Notes: generated from the sequence alone by a model not told the origin. A stretch of DNA of 64,000 bases from Luzula sylvatica (GCA_946800325.1 OX326956.1:74163087-74227086), one strand, 5' to 3'. Positions 10,727 through 25,000 are shown, counted from the first letter of the stretch. Program-made: numbers and translations.

Positions 10727-12908
10727 ATTTGGAGAAAGATTGAGAAAGCCACAATTGGGCAATCTTCATATTCAATAATTCAAGAAGAAATTACAAAAAA
10801 AACTGTGTTTTTTGTTAATTCGGGTTCAAAATACGTAATTTCCCAAATTCGGCCTCGCAGCTGCATTCCTCTCGTCGAGGCGAGCGATTTTGATATAAAG
10901 ATCGTGCCATTTGGAGAAAGTATGAGAAAGTTACAATGTGATAATCTTCATATTCAATAATTCAGGATGAAATTACCAAAAAAACTGTATTTTCTGTTAA
11001 TTCGGGTTCAAAATACATAATTTCCCAAATTCGTTCGCGCTGCTGTATTCCTCTCGCCGGGACGAGCGATTTTGATATAAAAATCGTGCTATTTGGAGAA
11101 AAATTGAGAAAGCCACAATTGGACAATCTTCATATTCAATAATTCAAGAAGAAATTACAAAAAAAACTGTGTTTTTTGTTAATTCGGGTTCAAAATACGT
11201 AATTTCCCAAATTCGGCCACGCTGCTGCATTCCTCTCGTCGAGGCGAGCGATTTTGATATAAAGATCGTGCCATTTGGATAAAGTATGAGAAAGTTACAA
11301 TGTGATAATCTTCGTATTCAATAATTCTGGATGAAATTACCGAAAAAACTGTATTTTCTGTTAATTCGGGTTCAAAATACATAATTTCCCAAATTCGTTC
11401 GCGCTGCTGTATTCCTCTCGCCGGGGCGAGCGATTTTGATATAAAAATCGTGCCATTTGGAGAAAGATTGAGAAAGCCACAATTGGACAATCTTCATATT
11501 CAATAATTCAAGAAGAAATTACAAAAAAACTGTGTTTTTTGTTAATTCGGGTTCAAAATACGTAATTTCCCAAATTCGGCCGCGCTGCTGCATTCCTCTC
11601 GTCGAGGCAAGCGATTTTGATATAAAGATCGTGCCATTTGGAGAAAGTATGAGAAAGTTACAATGTGATAATCTTCATATTCAATAATTCAGGATGAAAT
11701 TACCAAAACAACTGTATTTTCTGTTAATTCGGGTTCAAAATACATAATTTCCCAAATTCGTTCGCGCTGCTGTATTCCTCTCGCCGGGACGAGCGATTTT
11801 GATTTAAAAATCGTGCTATTTGGAGAAAGATTGAGAAAGCCACAATTGGGCAATCTTCATATTCAATAATTCAAGAAGAAATTACAAAAAAAACTGTGTT
11901 TTTTGTTAATTCGGGTTCAAAATACGTAATTTCCCAAATTCGGCCACGCAGCTGCATTCCTCTCGTCGAGGCGAGCGATTTTGATATAAAGATCGTGCCA
12001 TTTGGAGAAAGTATGAGAAAGTTACAATGTGATAATCTTCATATTCAATAATTCAGGATGAAATTACCAAAAAAACTGTATTTTCTGTTAATTCGGGTTC
12101 AAAATACATAATTTCCCAAATTCGTTCGCGCTGCTGTATTCCTCTCGCCGGGACGAGCGATTTTGATATAAAAATCGTGCTATTTGGAGAAAAATTGAGA
12201 AAGCCACAATTGGACAATCTTCATATTCAATAATTCAAGAAGAAATTACAAAAAAAACTGTGTTTTTTGTTAATTCGGGTTCAAAATACGTAATTTCCCA
12301 AATTCGGCCACGCTGCTGCATTCCTCTCGTCGAGGCGAGCGATTTTGATATAAAGATCGTGCCATTTGGATAAAGTATGAGAAAGTTACAATGTGATAAT
12401 CTTCGTATTCAATAATTCTGGATGAAATTACCGAAAAAACTGTATTTTCTGTTAATTCGGGTTCAAAATACATAATTTCCCAAATTCGTTCGCGCTGCTG
12501 TATTCCTCTCGCCGGGGCGAGCGATTTTGATATAAAAATCGTGCCATTTGGAGAAAGATTGAGAAAGCCACAATTGGACAATCTTCATATTCAATAATTC
12601 AAGAAGAAATTACAAAAAAACTGTGTTTTTTGTTAATTCGGGTTCAAAATACGTAATTTCCCAAATTCGGCCGCGCTGCTGCATTCCTCTCGTCGAGGCA
12701 AGCGATTTTGATATAAAGATCGTGCCATTTGGAGAAAGTATGAGAAAGTTACAATGTGATAATCTTCATATTCAATAATTCAGGATGAAATTACCAAAAC
12801 AACTGTATTTTCTGTTAATTCGGGTTCAAAATACATAATTTCCCAAATTCGTTCGCGCTGCTGTATTCCTCTCGCCGGGACGAGCGATTTTGATATAAAA
12901 ATCGTGCT
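10727..12908 (+). repeat. 6-mer HOR, two copies (1091 bp each)
   Basis: The copies 10727-11817 and 11818-12908 each run B(ttgggcaatc)-A3-B(gaaaaattg)-A4*-B(gcaagcg)-A5. They share the private substitution catttggataaagtatg at the start of A4*. The A5 at 11636 has an A5 head (aaacaactg) but the gatttaaaaatcg tail of the A3 at 10545. This marks the exchange point that made the duplication. One substitution in A4* (ttcagg to ttctgg) removes an antisense stop and creates the 103-codon open frames at 11179-11490 and 12270-12581. Confidence 0.85.
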
Positions 12909-13091
12909 ATTTGGAGAAAGATTGAGAAATCCACAATTGGACAATCTTCATATTCAATAATTCAAGAAAAAAATTACAAAAAAAACTGTGTTTTTTGTTA
13001 ATTCGGGTTCAAAATACGTAATTTCCCAAATTAGGCCGCGTTGCTGCATTCCTCTCGTCGAGGCGAGCGATTTTGATATAAAGATCGTGCC

Positions 13092-13273
13092 ATTTGGAGA
13101 AAGTATGAGAAAGTTACAATGTGATAATCTTCGTATTCAATAATTCAGGATGAAATTACCAAAAAAACTGTATTTTCTGTTAATTCGGGTTCAAAATACG
13201 TAATTTCCCAAATTCGGCCGCGCTGCTGCATTCCTCTCGTCGAGGCGAGCGATTTTGATATAAAGATCGTGCC
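13092..13273 (+). repeat. A/B hybrid monomer
   Basis: The head is A (agtatgag, cttcgtattc, caggatg, ctgtattttctg) and the tail is B (acgtaattt, cggccgcg, ctcgtcgaggcgag, ataaagatcg). The switch lies between 13178 and 13200, in bases identical in A and B and overlapping the CENP-B-box-like segment. An A follows at 13274, so alternation by head type is broken here. The same hybrid recurs at 14367-14548. Confidence 0.85.
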
Positions 13274-14366
13274 ATTTGGAGAAAGTATGAGAATGTTACA
13301 ATGTGATAATCTTCATATTCAATAATTCAGGATGAAATTACCAAAAAAACTGTATTTTCTGTTAATTCGGGTTCAAAATACATAATTTCCCAAATTCGTT
13401 CGCGCTGCTGTATTCCTCTCGCCGGGACGAGCGATTTTGATTTAAAAATCGTGCTATTTGGAGAAAGATTGAGAAAGCCACAATTGGGCAATCTTCATAT
13501 TCAATAATTCAAGAAGAAATTACAAAAAAAACTGTGTTTTTTGTTAATTCGGGTTCAAAATACGTAATTTCCCAAATTCGGCCACGCAGCTGCATTCCTC
13601 TCGTCGAGGCGAGCGATTTTGATATAAAGATCGTGCCATTTGGAGAAAGTATGAGAAAGTTACAATGTGATAATCTTCATATTCAATAATTCAGGATGAA
13701 ATTACCAAAAAAACTGTATTTTCTGTTAATTCGGGTTCAAAATACATAATTTCCCAAATTCGTTCGCGCTGCTGTATTCCTCTCGCCGGGACGAGCGATT
13801 TTGATATAAAAATCGTGCTATTTGGAGAAAAATTGAGAAAGCCACAATTGGACAATCTTCATATTCAATAATTCAAGAAGAAATTACAAAAAAAACTGTG
13901 TTTTTTGTTAATTCGGGTTCAAAATACGTAATTTCCCAAATTCGGCCGCGCTGCTGCATTCCTCTCGTCGAGGCAAGCGATTTTGATATAAAGATCGTGC
14001 CATTTGGAGAAAGTATGAGAAAGTTACAATGTGATAATCTTCATATTCAATAATTCAGGATGAAATTACCAAAACAACTGTATTTTCTGTTAATTCGGGT
14101 TCAAAATACATAATTTCCCAAATTCGTTCGCGCTGCTGTATTCCTCTCGCCGGGACGAGCGATTTTGATATAAAAATCGTGCTATTTGGGGAAAGATTGA
14201 GAAATCCACAATTGGACAATCTTCATATTCAATAATTCAAGAAAAAAATTACAAAAAAAACTGTGTTTTTTGTTAATTCGGGTTCAAAATACGTAATTTC
14301 CCAAATTAGGCCGCGTTGCTGCATTCCTCTCGTCGAGGCGAGCGATTTTGATATAAAGATCGTGCC

Positions 14367-14548
14367 ATTTGGAGAAAGTATGAGAAAGTTACAATGTGAT
14401 AATCTTCGTATTCAATAATTCAGGATGAAATTACCAAAAAAACTGTATTTTCTGTTAATTCGGGTTCAAAATACGTAATTTCCCAAATTCGGCCGCGCTG
14501 CTGCATTCCTCTCGTCGAGGCGAGCGATTTTGATATAAAGATCGTGCC
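14367..14548 (+). repeat. A/B hybrid monomer, second copy
   Basis: This is the same head and tail combination as at 13092, with the same preceding aaattagg B. It is a product of HOR amplification, not a second exchange. Confidence 0.85.
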
Positions 14549-14729
14549 ATTTGGAGAAAGTATGAGAATGTTACAATGTGATAATCTTCATATTCAATAA
14601 TTCAGGATGAAATTACCAAAAAAACTGTATTTTCTGTTAATTCGGGTTCAAAATACATAATTTCCCAAATTCGTTCGCGCTGCTGTATTCCTCTCGCCGG
14701 GACGAACGATTTTGATATAAAAATCGTGC

Positions 14730-16731
14730 TATTTGGAGAAAGATTGAGAAAGCCACAATTGGACAATCTTCATATTCAATAATTCAAGAAGAAATTACAA
14801 AAAGAACTGTGTTTTTTGTTAATTCGGGTTCAAAATACGTAATTTCCCAAATTCGGCCGCCCTGCTGCATTCCTCTCGTCGAGGCGAGCGATTTTGATAT
14901 AAAGATCGTGCCATTTGGAGAAAGTATGAGAAAGTTACAATGTGATAATCTTCATATTCAATAATTCAGGATGAAATTACCAAAACAACTGTATTTTCTG
15001 TTAATTCGGGTTCAAAATACATAATTTCCCAAATTCGTTCGCGCTGCTGTATTCCTCTCGCCGGGACGAGCGATTTTGATATAAAAATCGTGCTATTTGG
15101 AGAAAGATTGAGAAATCCACAATTGGACAATCTTCATATTCAATAATTCAAGAAGAAATTACAAAAAACACTGTGTTTTTTGTTAATTCGGGTTCAAAAT
15201 ACGTAATTTCCTAAATTCGGCCGCATTGCTGCATTCCTCTCGTCGAGGCGAGCGATTTTGATATAAAGATCGTGCCATTTGGAGAAAGTATGAGAAAGTT
15301 ACAATGTGATAATCTTCATATTCAATAATTCAGGATGAAATTACCAAAAAAACTGTATTTTCTGTTAATTCGGGTTCAAAATACATAATTTCCCAAATTC
15401 GTTCGCGCTGCTGTATTCCTCTCGCCGGGACGAGCGATTTTGATTTAAAAATCGTGCTATTTGGAGAAAGATTGAGAAAGCCACAATTGGGCAATCTTCA
15501 TATTCAATAATTCAAGAAGAAATTACAAAAAAAACTGTGTTTTTTGTTAATTCGGGTTCAAAATACGTAATTTCCCAAATTCGGCCACGCAGCTGCATTC
15601 CTCTCGTCGAGGCGAGCGATTTTGATATAAAGATCGTGCCATTTGGAGAAAGTATGAGAAAGTTACAATGTGATAATCTTCATATTCAATAATTCAGGAT
15701 GAAATTACCAAAAAAACTGTATTTTCTGTTAATTCGGGTTCAAAATACATAATTTCCCAAATTCGTTCGCGCTGCTGTATTCCTCTCGCCGGGACGAGCG
15801 ATTTTGATATAAAAATCGTGCTATTTGGAGAAAAATTGAGAAAGCCACAATTGGACAATCTTCATATTCAATAATTCAAGAAGAAATTACAAAAAAAACT
15901 GTGTTTTTTGTTAATTCGGGTTCAAAATACGTAATTTCCCAAATTCGGCCACGCTGCTGCATTCCTCTCGTCGAGGCGAGCGATTTTGATATAAAGATCG
16001 TGCCATTTGGAGAAAGTATGAGAAAGTTACAATGTGATAATCTTCGTATTCAATAATTCTGGATGAAATTACCGAAAAAACTGTATTTTCTGTTAATTCG
16101 GGTTCAAAATACATAATTTCCCAAATTCGTTCGCGCTGCTGTATTCCTCTCGCCGGGGCGAGCGATTTTGATATAAAAATCGTGCCATTTGGAGAAAGAT
16201 TGAGAAAGTCACAATTGGACAATCTTCATATTCAATAATTCAAGAAGAAATTACAAAAAAACTGTGTTTTTTGTTAATTCGGGTTCAAAATACGTAATTT
16301 CCCAAATTCGGGCGCGCTGCTGCATTCCTCTCGTCGAGGCAAGCGATTTTGATATAAAGATCGTGCCATTTGGAGAAAGTATGAGAAAGTTACAATGTGA
16401 TAATCTTCATATTCAATAATTCAGGATGAAATTACCAAAACAACTGTATTTTCTGTTAATTCGGGTTCAAAATACATAATTTCCCAAATTCGTTCGCGCT
16501 GCTGTATTCCTCTCGCCGGGACGAGCGATTTTGATATAAAAATCGTGCCATTTGGAGAAAAATTGAGAAATCCACAATTGGACAATCTTCATATTCAATA
16601 ATTCAAGAAGAAATTACAAAAAAAACTGTGTTTTTTGTTAATTCGGGTTCAAAATACGTAATTTCCCAAATTCGGCCGAGTTGCTGCATTCCTCTCGTCG
16701 AGGCGAGCGATTTTGATATAAAGATCGTGCC
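14730..16731 (+). repeat. Mixed A/B dimers without clear HOR
   Basis: Eleven monomers keep strict alternation. They include A5 (14912), A3 with gatttaaaaatcg (15276), the ttgggcaatc B (near 15459), A3, the gaaaaattg B, A4* (near 16004) with the antisense open frame 15911-16222, A5 and a B that combines gaaaaattg with aatcc. The part from about 15459 to 16548 follows the order of the 6-mer at 10727-12908, so it is a dispersed third copy of that unit. Confidence 0.7.
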
Positions 16732-19700
16732 ATTTGGAGAAAGTATGAGAATGTTACAATGTGATAATCTTTATATTCAATAATTCAGGATGAAATTACC
16801 AAAAAAACTGTATTTTCTATTAATTCGGGTTCAAAATACATAATTTCCCAAATTCGTTTGGACTGCTGTATTCCTCTCGCCGGGACGAGCGATTTTGATA
16901 TAAAAATCGTGCCATTTGGAGAAAGATTGAGAAAGCCACAATTGGACAATCTTCATATTCAATAATTCAAGAAGAAATTACAAAAAAACTGTGTTTTTTG
17001 TTAATTCGGGTTCAAAATACGTAATTTCCCAAATTCGGCCACGATGCTGCATTCCTCTCGTCGAGGCGAGCGATTTTGATATAAAGATCGTGCCATTTGG
17101 AGAAAGTATGAGAAAGTTACAATGTGATAATCTTCATATTCAATAATTCAGGATGAAATTACCAAAAAAACTGTATTTTCTGTTAATTCGGGTTCAAAAT
17201 ACATAATTTCCCAAATTCGTTCGCGCTGCTGTATTCCTCTCGCCGGGACGAACGATTTTGATATAAAAATCGTGCTATTTGGAGAAAGATTGAGAAAGCC
17301 ACAATTGGACAATCTTCATATTCAATAATTCAAGAAGAAATTACAAAAAAAACTGTGTTTTTTGTTAATTCGGGTTCAAAATACGTAATTTCCCAAATTC
17401 GGCCGCGCTGCTGCATTCCTCTCGTCGAGGCGAGCGATTTTCATATAAAGATCGTGCCATTTGGAGAAAGTATGAGAAAGTTACAATGTGATAATCTTCG
17501 TATTCAATAATTCAGGATGAAATTACCAAAAAAACTGTATTATCTGTTAATTCGGGTTCAAAATACATAATTTCCCAAATTCGTTCGCGCTGCTGTATTC
17601 CTCTCGCCGGGACGAGCGATTTTGATATAAAAATCGTGCTATTTGGAGAAAGATTGAGAAAGCCACAATTGGACAATCTTCATATTTAATAATTCAAGAA
17701 GAAATAACAAAAAAAAACTGTATTTTTTGTTAATTCGGGTTCAAAATACGTAATTTCCCAAATTCGGCCGCGCTGCTGCATTCCTCTCGTCGAGGCGAGC
17801 GATTTTGATATAAAGATCGTGCCATTTGGAGAAAGTATGAGAAAGTTACAATGTGATAATCTTCATATTCAATAATTCAGGATGAAATTACCAAAAAAAC
17901 TGTATTATCTGTTAATTCGGGTTCAAAATACATAATTTCCCAAATTCGTTCGCGCTGCTGTATTCCTCTCGCCGGGACGAGCGATTTTGATATAAAAATC
18001 GTGCTATTTGGAGAAAGATTGAGAAAGCCACAATTGGACAATCTTCATATTCAATAAATCAAGAAGAAATTACAAAAAAAATTTGTTTTTTGTTAATTCG
18101 GGTTCAAAATACGTAATTTCCCAAATTCGGCCGCGTTGCTGCATTCCTCTCGTCGAGGCGAGCGATTTTGATATAAAGATCGTGCCATTTGGAGAAAGTA
18201 TGAGAAAGTCACAATGTGATAATCTTCGTATTCAATAATTCAGGATGAAATTACCAAAAAAACTGTATTTTCTGTTAATTCGGGTTCAAAATACATAATT
18301 TCCCAAATTCGTTCGCGCTGCTGTATTCCTCTGGCCGGGGCGAGCGATTTTGATATAAAAATCGTGCCATTTGGAGAAAGATTGAGAAATCCACAATTGG
18401 ACAATCTTCATATTCAATAATTCAAGAAGAAATTACAAAAAATACTGTGTTTTTTGTTAATTCGGGTTCAAAATACGTAATTTCCAAAATTCTGCCGCGT
18501 TGCTGCATTCCTCTCGTCGAGGCGAGCGATTTTGATATAAAGATCGTGCCATTTGGAGAAAGTATGAGAAAGTTACAATGTGATAATCTTTATATTCAAT
18601 AATTCAGGATGAAATTACCAAAAAAACTGTATTTTCTATTAATTCGGGTTCAAAATACATAATTTCCCAAATTCGTTTGGACTGCTGTATTCCTCTCGCC
18701 GGGACGAGCGATTTTGTTATAAAAATCGTGCCATTTGGAGAAAGATTGAGAAAGCCACAATTGGACAATCTTCATATTCAATAATTCAAGAAGAAATTAC
18801 AAAAAAACTGTGTTTTTTGTTAATTCGGGTTCAAAATACGTAATTTCCCAAATTCGGCCACGATGCTGCATTCCTCTCGTCGAGGCGAGCGATTTTGATA
18901 TAAAGATCGTGCCATTTGGAGAAAGTATGAGAAAGTTACAATGTGATAATCTTCATATTCAATAATTCAGGATGAAATTACCAAAAAAACTGTATTTTCT
19001 GTTAATTCGGGTTCAAAATACATAATTTCCCAAATTCGTTCGCGCTGCTGTATTCCTCTCGCCGGGACGAACGATTTTGATATAAAAATCGTGCTATTTG
19101 GAGAAAGATTGAGAAAGCCACAATTGGACAATCTTCATATTCAATAATTCAAGAAGAAATTACAAAAAAAACTGTGTTTTTTGTTAATTCGGGTTCAAAA
19201 TACGTAATTTCCCAAATTCGGCCGCGCTGCTGCATTCCTCTCGTCGAGGCGAGCGATTTTGATATAAAGATCGTGCCATTTGGAGAAAGTATGAGAAAGT
19301 TACAATGTGATAATCTTCGTATTCAATAATTCAGGATGAAATTACCAAAAAAACTGTATTATCTGTTAATTCGGGTTCAAAATACATAATTTCCCAAATT
19401 CGTTCGCGCTGCTGTATTCCTCTCGCCGGGACGAGCGATTTTGATATAAAAATCGTGCTATTTGGAGAAAGATTGAGAAAGCCACAATTGGACAATCTTC
19501 ATATTTAATAATTCAAGAAGAAATAACAAAAAAAAACTGTATTTTTTGTTAATTCGGGTTCAAAATACGTAATTTCCAAAATTCGGCCACGCTGCTGCAT
19601 TCCTCTCTTCGAGGCGAGCGATTTTGATATAAAGATCGTGCCATTTGGAGAAAGTATGAGAAAGTTACAATGTGATAATCTTCATATTCAATAATTAAGG

Positions 19701-20369
19701 ATGAAATTACCAAAAAAACTGTATTATCTGTTAATTCGGGTTCAAAATACATAATTTCCCAAATTCGTTCGCGCTGCTGTATTCCTCTCGCCGGGACGAG
19801 CGATTTTGATATAAAAATCGTGCTATTTGGAGAAAGATTGAGAAAGCCACAATTGGACAATCTTCATATTCAATAATTCAAGAAGAAATTACAAAAAAAA
19901 TTTGTTTTTTGTTAATTCGGGTTCAAAATACGTAATTTCCCAAATTCGGCCGCGTTGCTGCATTCCTCTCGTCGAGGCGAGCGATTTTGATATAAAGATC
20001 GTGCCATTTGGAGAAAGTATGAGAAAGTTACAATGTGATAATCTTCGTATTCAATAATTCAGGATGAAATTACCAAAAAAACTGTATTTTCTGTTAATTC
20101 GGGTTCAAAATACATAATTTCCCAAATTCGTTCGCGCTGCTGTATTCCTCTGGCCGGGGCGAGCGATTTTGATATAAAAATCGTGCCATTTGGAGAAAGA
20201 TTGAGAAATCCACAATTGGACAATCTTCATATTCAATAATTCAAGAAGAAATTACAAAAAATACTGTGTTTTTTGATAATTCGGGTTCAAAATACGTAAT
20301 TTCCCAAATTCGGCCGCGTTGCTGCATTCCTCTCGTCGAGGCGAGCGATTTTGATATAAAGATCGTGCC
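16732..20369 (+). repeat. 10-mer HOR, two copies (1819 bp each)
   Basis: The copies are 16732-18550 and 18551-20369. Each runs A2(ttctatt)-B(gccacgatgc)-A3(gacgaacg)-B-A(cgtattc, attatctg)-B(catatttaat, aaataac)-A(attatctg)-B(aaaaaatttg)-A1-B(aaaaaatactg). They diverge at scattered bases such as gagaatgttac (first copy only), gattttgttat (second copy) and aattaagg (second copy). The last opens the antisense frame at 19549-19860. Confidence 0.85.
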
Positions 20370-21823
20370 ATTTGGAGAAAGTATGAGAAAGTTACAATGT
20401 GATAATCTTTATATTCAATAATTCAGGATGAAATTACCAAAAAAACTGTATTTTCTGTTAATTCGTGTTCAAAATACATAATTTCCCAAATTCGTTTGGA
20501 CTGCTGTATTCCTCTCGCCGGGACGAGCGATTTTGATATAAAAATCGTGCCATTTGGAGAAAGATTGAGAAAGCCACAATTGGACAATCTTCATATTCAA
20601 TAATTCAAGAAGAAATTACAAAAAAACTGTGTTTTTTGTTAATTCGGGTTCAAAATACGTAATTTCCCAAATTCGGCCGCGATGCTGCATTCCTCTCGTC
20701 GAGTCGAGCGATTTTGATATAAAGATCGTGCCATTTGGAGAAAGTATGAGAAAGTTACAATGTGATAATCTTCATATTCAATAATTCAGGATGAAATTAC
20801 CAAAAAAACTGTATTTTCTGTTAATTCGGGTTCAAAATACATAATTTCCCAAATTCATTCGCGCTGCTGTATTCCTCTCGCCGGGACGAGCGATTTTGAT
20901 ATAAAAATCGTGCTATTTGGAGAAAGATTGAGAAAGCCACAATTGGACAATCTTCATATTCAATAATTCAAGAAGAAATTACAAAAAAAACTGTGTTTTT
21001 TGTTAATTCGGGTTCAAAATACGTAATTTCCCAAATTCGGCCGCGTTGCTGCATTCCTCTCGTCGAGGCGAGCGATTTTGATATAAAGATCGTGCCATTT
21101 GGAGAAAGTATGAGAAAGTTACAATGTGATAATCTTCGTATTCAATAATTCAGGATGAAATTACCAAAAAAACTGTATTTTCTGTTAATTCGGGTTCAAA
21201 ATACATAATTTCCCAAATTCGTTCGCGTTGCTGTATTCCTCTGGCCGGGGCGAGCGATTTTGATATAAAAATCGTGCCATTTGGAGAAAGATTGAGAAAT
21301 CCACAATTGGACAATCTTCATATTCAATAATTCAAGAAGAAATTACAAAAAAAACTGTGTTTTTTGTTAATTCGGGTTCAAAATACGTAATTTCCCAAAT
21401 TCGGCCGCGATGCTGCATTCCTCTCGTCGAGGCGAGCGATTTTGATATAAAGATCGTGCCATTTGGAGAAAGTATGAGAAAGTTACAATGTGATAATCTT
21501 TATATTCAATCATTCAGGATGAAATTACCAAAAAAACTGTATTTTCTGTTAATTCGGGTTCAAAATACATAATTTGCCAAATTCGTTTGGACTGCTGTAT
21601 TCCTCTCGCCGGGACGAGCGATTTTGATATAAAAATCGTGCCATTTGGAGAAATATTGAGAAAGCCACAATTGGACAATCTTCATATTCAATAATTCAAG
21701 AAGAAATTACAAAAAAACTGTGTTTTTTGTTAATTCGGGTTCAAAATACGTAATTTCCAAAATTCGGCCGCGTAGCTGCATTCCTCTCGTCGAGGCGAGC
21801 GATTTTGATATAAAGATCGTGCC

Positions 21824-22005
21824 ATTTGGAGAAAGTATGAGAAAGTTACAATGTGATAATCTTCATATTCAATAATTCAGGATGAAATTACCAAAAAAAC
21901 TGTATTTTCTGTTAATTCGGGTTCAAAATACATAATTTCCCAAATTCGTTCGCGCTGCTGTATTCCTCTGGCCGGGGCGAGCGATTTTGATATAAAAATC
22001 GTGCC
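21824..22005 (+). repeat. A3/A1 recombinant that shortens 14-mer copy 1
   Basis: The head is A3 (cttcatattc at about 21863) and the tail is A1 (ctggccgggg at about 21969). In complete copies A3 and A1 are separated by B-A5-B. Fusing them removes exactly four monomers, which turns 14 into the observed 10. Confidence 0.75.
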
Positions 22006-25000
22006 ATTTGGAGAAAGATTGAGAAATCCACAATTGGACAATCTTCATATTCAATAATTCAAGAAGAAATTACAAAAAATACTGTGTTTTTTGATAATTC
22101 GGGTTCAAAATACGTAATTTCCCAAATTCGGCCGCGTTGCTGCATTCCTCTCGTCGAGGCGAGCGATTTTGATATAAAGATCGTGCCATTTGGAGAAAGT
22201 ATGAGAAAGTTACAATGTGATAATCTTTATATTCAATAATTCAGGATGAAATTACCAAAAAAACTGTATTTTCTGTTAATTCGTGTTCAAAATACATAAT
22301 TTCCCAAATTCGTTTGGACTGCTGTATTCCTCTCGCCGGGACGAGCGATTTTGATATAAAAATCGTGCCATTTGGAGAAAGATTGAGAAAGCCACAATTG
22401 GACAATCTTCATATTCAATAATTCAAGAAGAAATTACAAAAAAACTGTGTTTTTTGTTAATTCGGGTTCAAAATACGTAATTTCCCAAATTCGGCCGCGA
22501 TGCTGCATTCCTCTCGTCGAGGCGAGCGATTTTGATATAAAGATCGTGCCATTTGGAGAAAGTATGAGAAAGTTACAATGTGATAATCTTCATATTCAAT
22601 AATTCAGGATGAAATTACCAAAAAAACTGTATTTTCTGTTAATTCGGGTTCAAAATACATAATTTCCCAAATTCATTCGCGCTGCTGTATTCCTCTCGCC
22701 GGGACGAGCGATTTTGATATAAAAATCGTGCTATTTGGAGAAATATTGAGAAAGCCACAATTGGACAATCTTCATATTCAATAATTCAAGAAGAAATTAC
22801 AAAAAAAACTGTGTTTTTTGTTAATTCGGGTTCAAAATACGTAATTTCCCAAATTCGGCCGCGTTGCTGCATTCCTCTCGTCGAGGCGAGCGATTTTGAT
22901 ATAAAGATCGTGCCATTTGGAGAAAGTATGAGAAAGTTACAATGTGATAATCTTCGTATTCAATAATTCAGGATGAAATTACCAAAAAAACTGTATTTTC
23001 TGTTAATTCGGGTTCAAAATACATAATTTCCCAAATTCGTTCGCGTTGCTGTATTCCTCTGCCCGGGGCGAGCGATTTTGATATAAAAATCGTGCCATTT
23101 GGAGAAAGATTGAGAAATCCACAATTGGACAATCTTCATATTCAATAATTCAAGAAGAAATTACAAAAAAAACTGTGTTTTTTGTTAATTCGGGTTCAAA
23201 ATACGTAATTTCCCAAATTCGGCCGCGATGCTGCATTCCTCTCGTCGAGGCGAGCGATTTTGATATAAAGATCGTGCCATTTGGAGAAAGTATGAGAAAG
23301 TTACAATGTGATAATCTTTATATTCAATAATTCAGGATGAAATTACCAAAAAAACTGTATTTTCTGTTAATTCGGGTTCAAAATACATAATTTGCCAAAT
23401 TCGTTTGGACTGCTGTATTCCTCTCGCCGGGACGAGCGATTTTGATATAAAAATCGTGCCATTTGGAGAAATATTGAGAAAGCCACAATTGGACAATCTT
23501 CATATTCAATAATTCAAGAAGAAATTACAAAAAAACTGTGTTTTTTGTTAATTCGGGTTCAAAATACGTAATTTCCAAAATTCGGCCGCGATGCTGCATT
23601 CCTCTCGTCGAGCCGAGCGATTTTGATATAAAGATCGTGCCATTTGGAGAAAGTATGAGAAAGTTACAATGTGATAATCTTCATATTCAATAATTCAGGA
23701 TGAAATTACCAAAAAAACTGTATTTTCTGTTAATTCGGGTTCAAAATACATAATTTCCCAAATTCGTTCGCGCTGCTGTATTCCTCTCGCCGGGACGAGC
23801 GATTTTGATATAAAAATCGTGCTATTTGGAGAAAGATTGAGAAAGCCACAATTGGACAATCTTCATATTCAATAATTCAAGAAGAAATTACAAAAAAACT
23901 GTGTTTTTTGTTAATTCGGGTTCAAAATACGTAATTTCCCAAATTCGGCCCCGTTGCTGCATTCCTCTCGTCGAGGCAAGCGATTTTGATATAAAGATCG
24001 TGCCATTTGGAGAAAGTATGAGAAAGTTACAATGTGATAATCTTCATATTCAATAATTCAGGATGAAATTACCAAAAAAACTGTATTATCTGTTAATTCG
24101 GGTTCAAAATACATAATTTCCCAAATTCGTTCGCGCTGCTGTATTCCTCTCGCCGGGACGAGCGATTTTGATATAAAAATCGTGCTATTTGGAGAAAGAT
24201 TGAGAAAGCCACAATTGCACAATCTTCATATTCAATAATTCAAGAAGAAATTACAAAAAAAATTTGTTTTTTGTTAATTCGGGTTCAAAATACGTAATTT
24301 CCCAAATTCGGCCGCGTTGCTGCATTCCTCTCGTCGAGGCGAGCGATTTTGATATAAAGATCGTGCCATTTGGAGAAAGTATGAGAAAGTTACAATGTGA
24401 TAATCTTCGTATTCAATAATTCAGGATGAAATTACCAAAAAAACTGTATTTTCTGTTAATTCGGGTTCAAAATACATAATTTCCCAAATTCGTTCGCGCT
24501 GCTGTATTCCTCTGGCCGGGGCGAGCGATTTTGATATAAAAATCGTGCCATTTGGAGAAAGATTGAGAAATCCACAATTGGACAATCTTCATATTCAATA
24601 ATTCAAGAAGAAATTACAAAAAATACTGTGTTTTTTGATAATTCGGGTTCAAAATACGTAATTTCCCAAATTCGGCCGCGATGCTGCATTCCTCTCGTCG
24701 AGGCGAGCGATTTTGATATAAAGATCGTGCCATTTGGAGAAAGTATGAGAAAGTTACAATGTGATAATCTTTATATTCAATAATTCAGGATGAAATTACC
24801 AAAAAAACTGTATTTTCTGTTAATTCGTGTTCAAAATACATAATTTCCCAAATTCGTTTGGACTGCTGTATTCCTCTCGCCGGGACGAGCGATTTTGATA
24901 TAAAAATCGTGCCATTTGGAGAAAGATTGAGAAAGCCACAATTGGACAATCTTCATATTCAATAATTCAAGAAGAAATTACAAAAAAACTGTGTTTTTTG

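Larger units (their letters stand above)
12727..14730 (+). repeat. 7-mer HOR (1275 bp), one full and one partial copy
   Basis: Copy 1 (12727-14001) is A5-B(aaattagg)-A/B hybrid-A3-B(ttgggcaatc)-A3-B. Copy 2 starts at 14002 and follows the order for at least A5-B-hybrid-A3. The hybrids at 13092 and 14367 are 1275 bp apart and have the same switch, so the exchange happened once and was then amplified. The B at 13820 joins a gaaaaattg head to a gcaagcg tail, which deletes the A4* dimer found in the preceding 6-mers. Confidence 0.8.

Noticed and set aside
21357..21572. Plus-strand 71-codon open frame
   Set aside because: It starts with GTG and is open only because a single copy has caatcattc where others have caataattc, which removes a TAA. 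It is satellite sequence with no domain.
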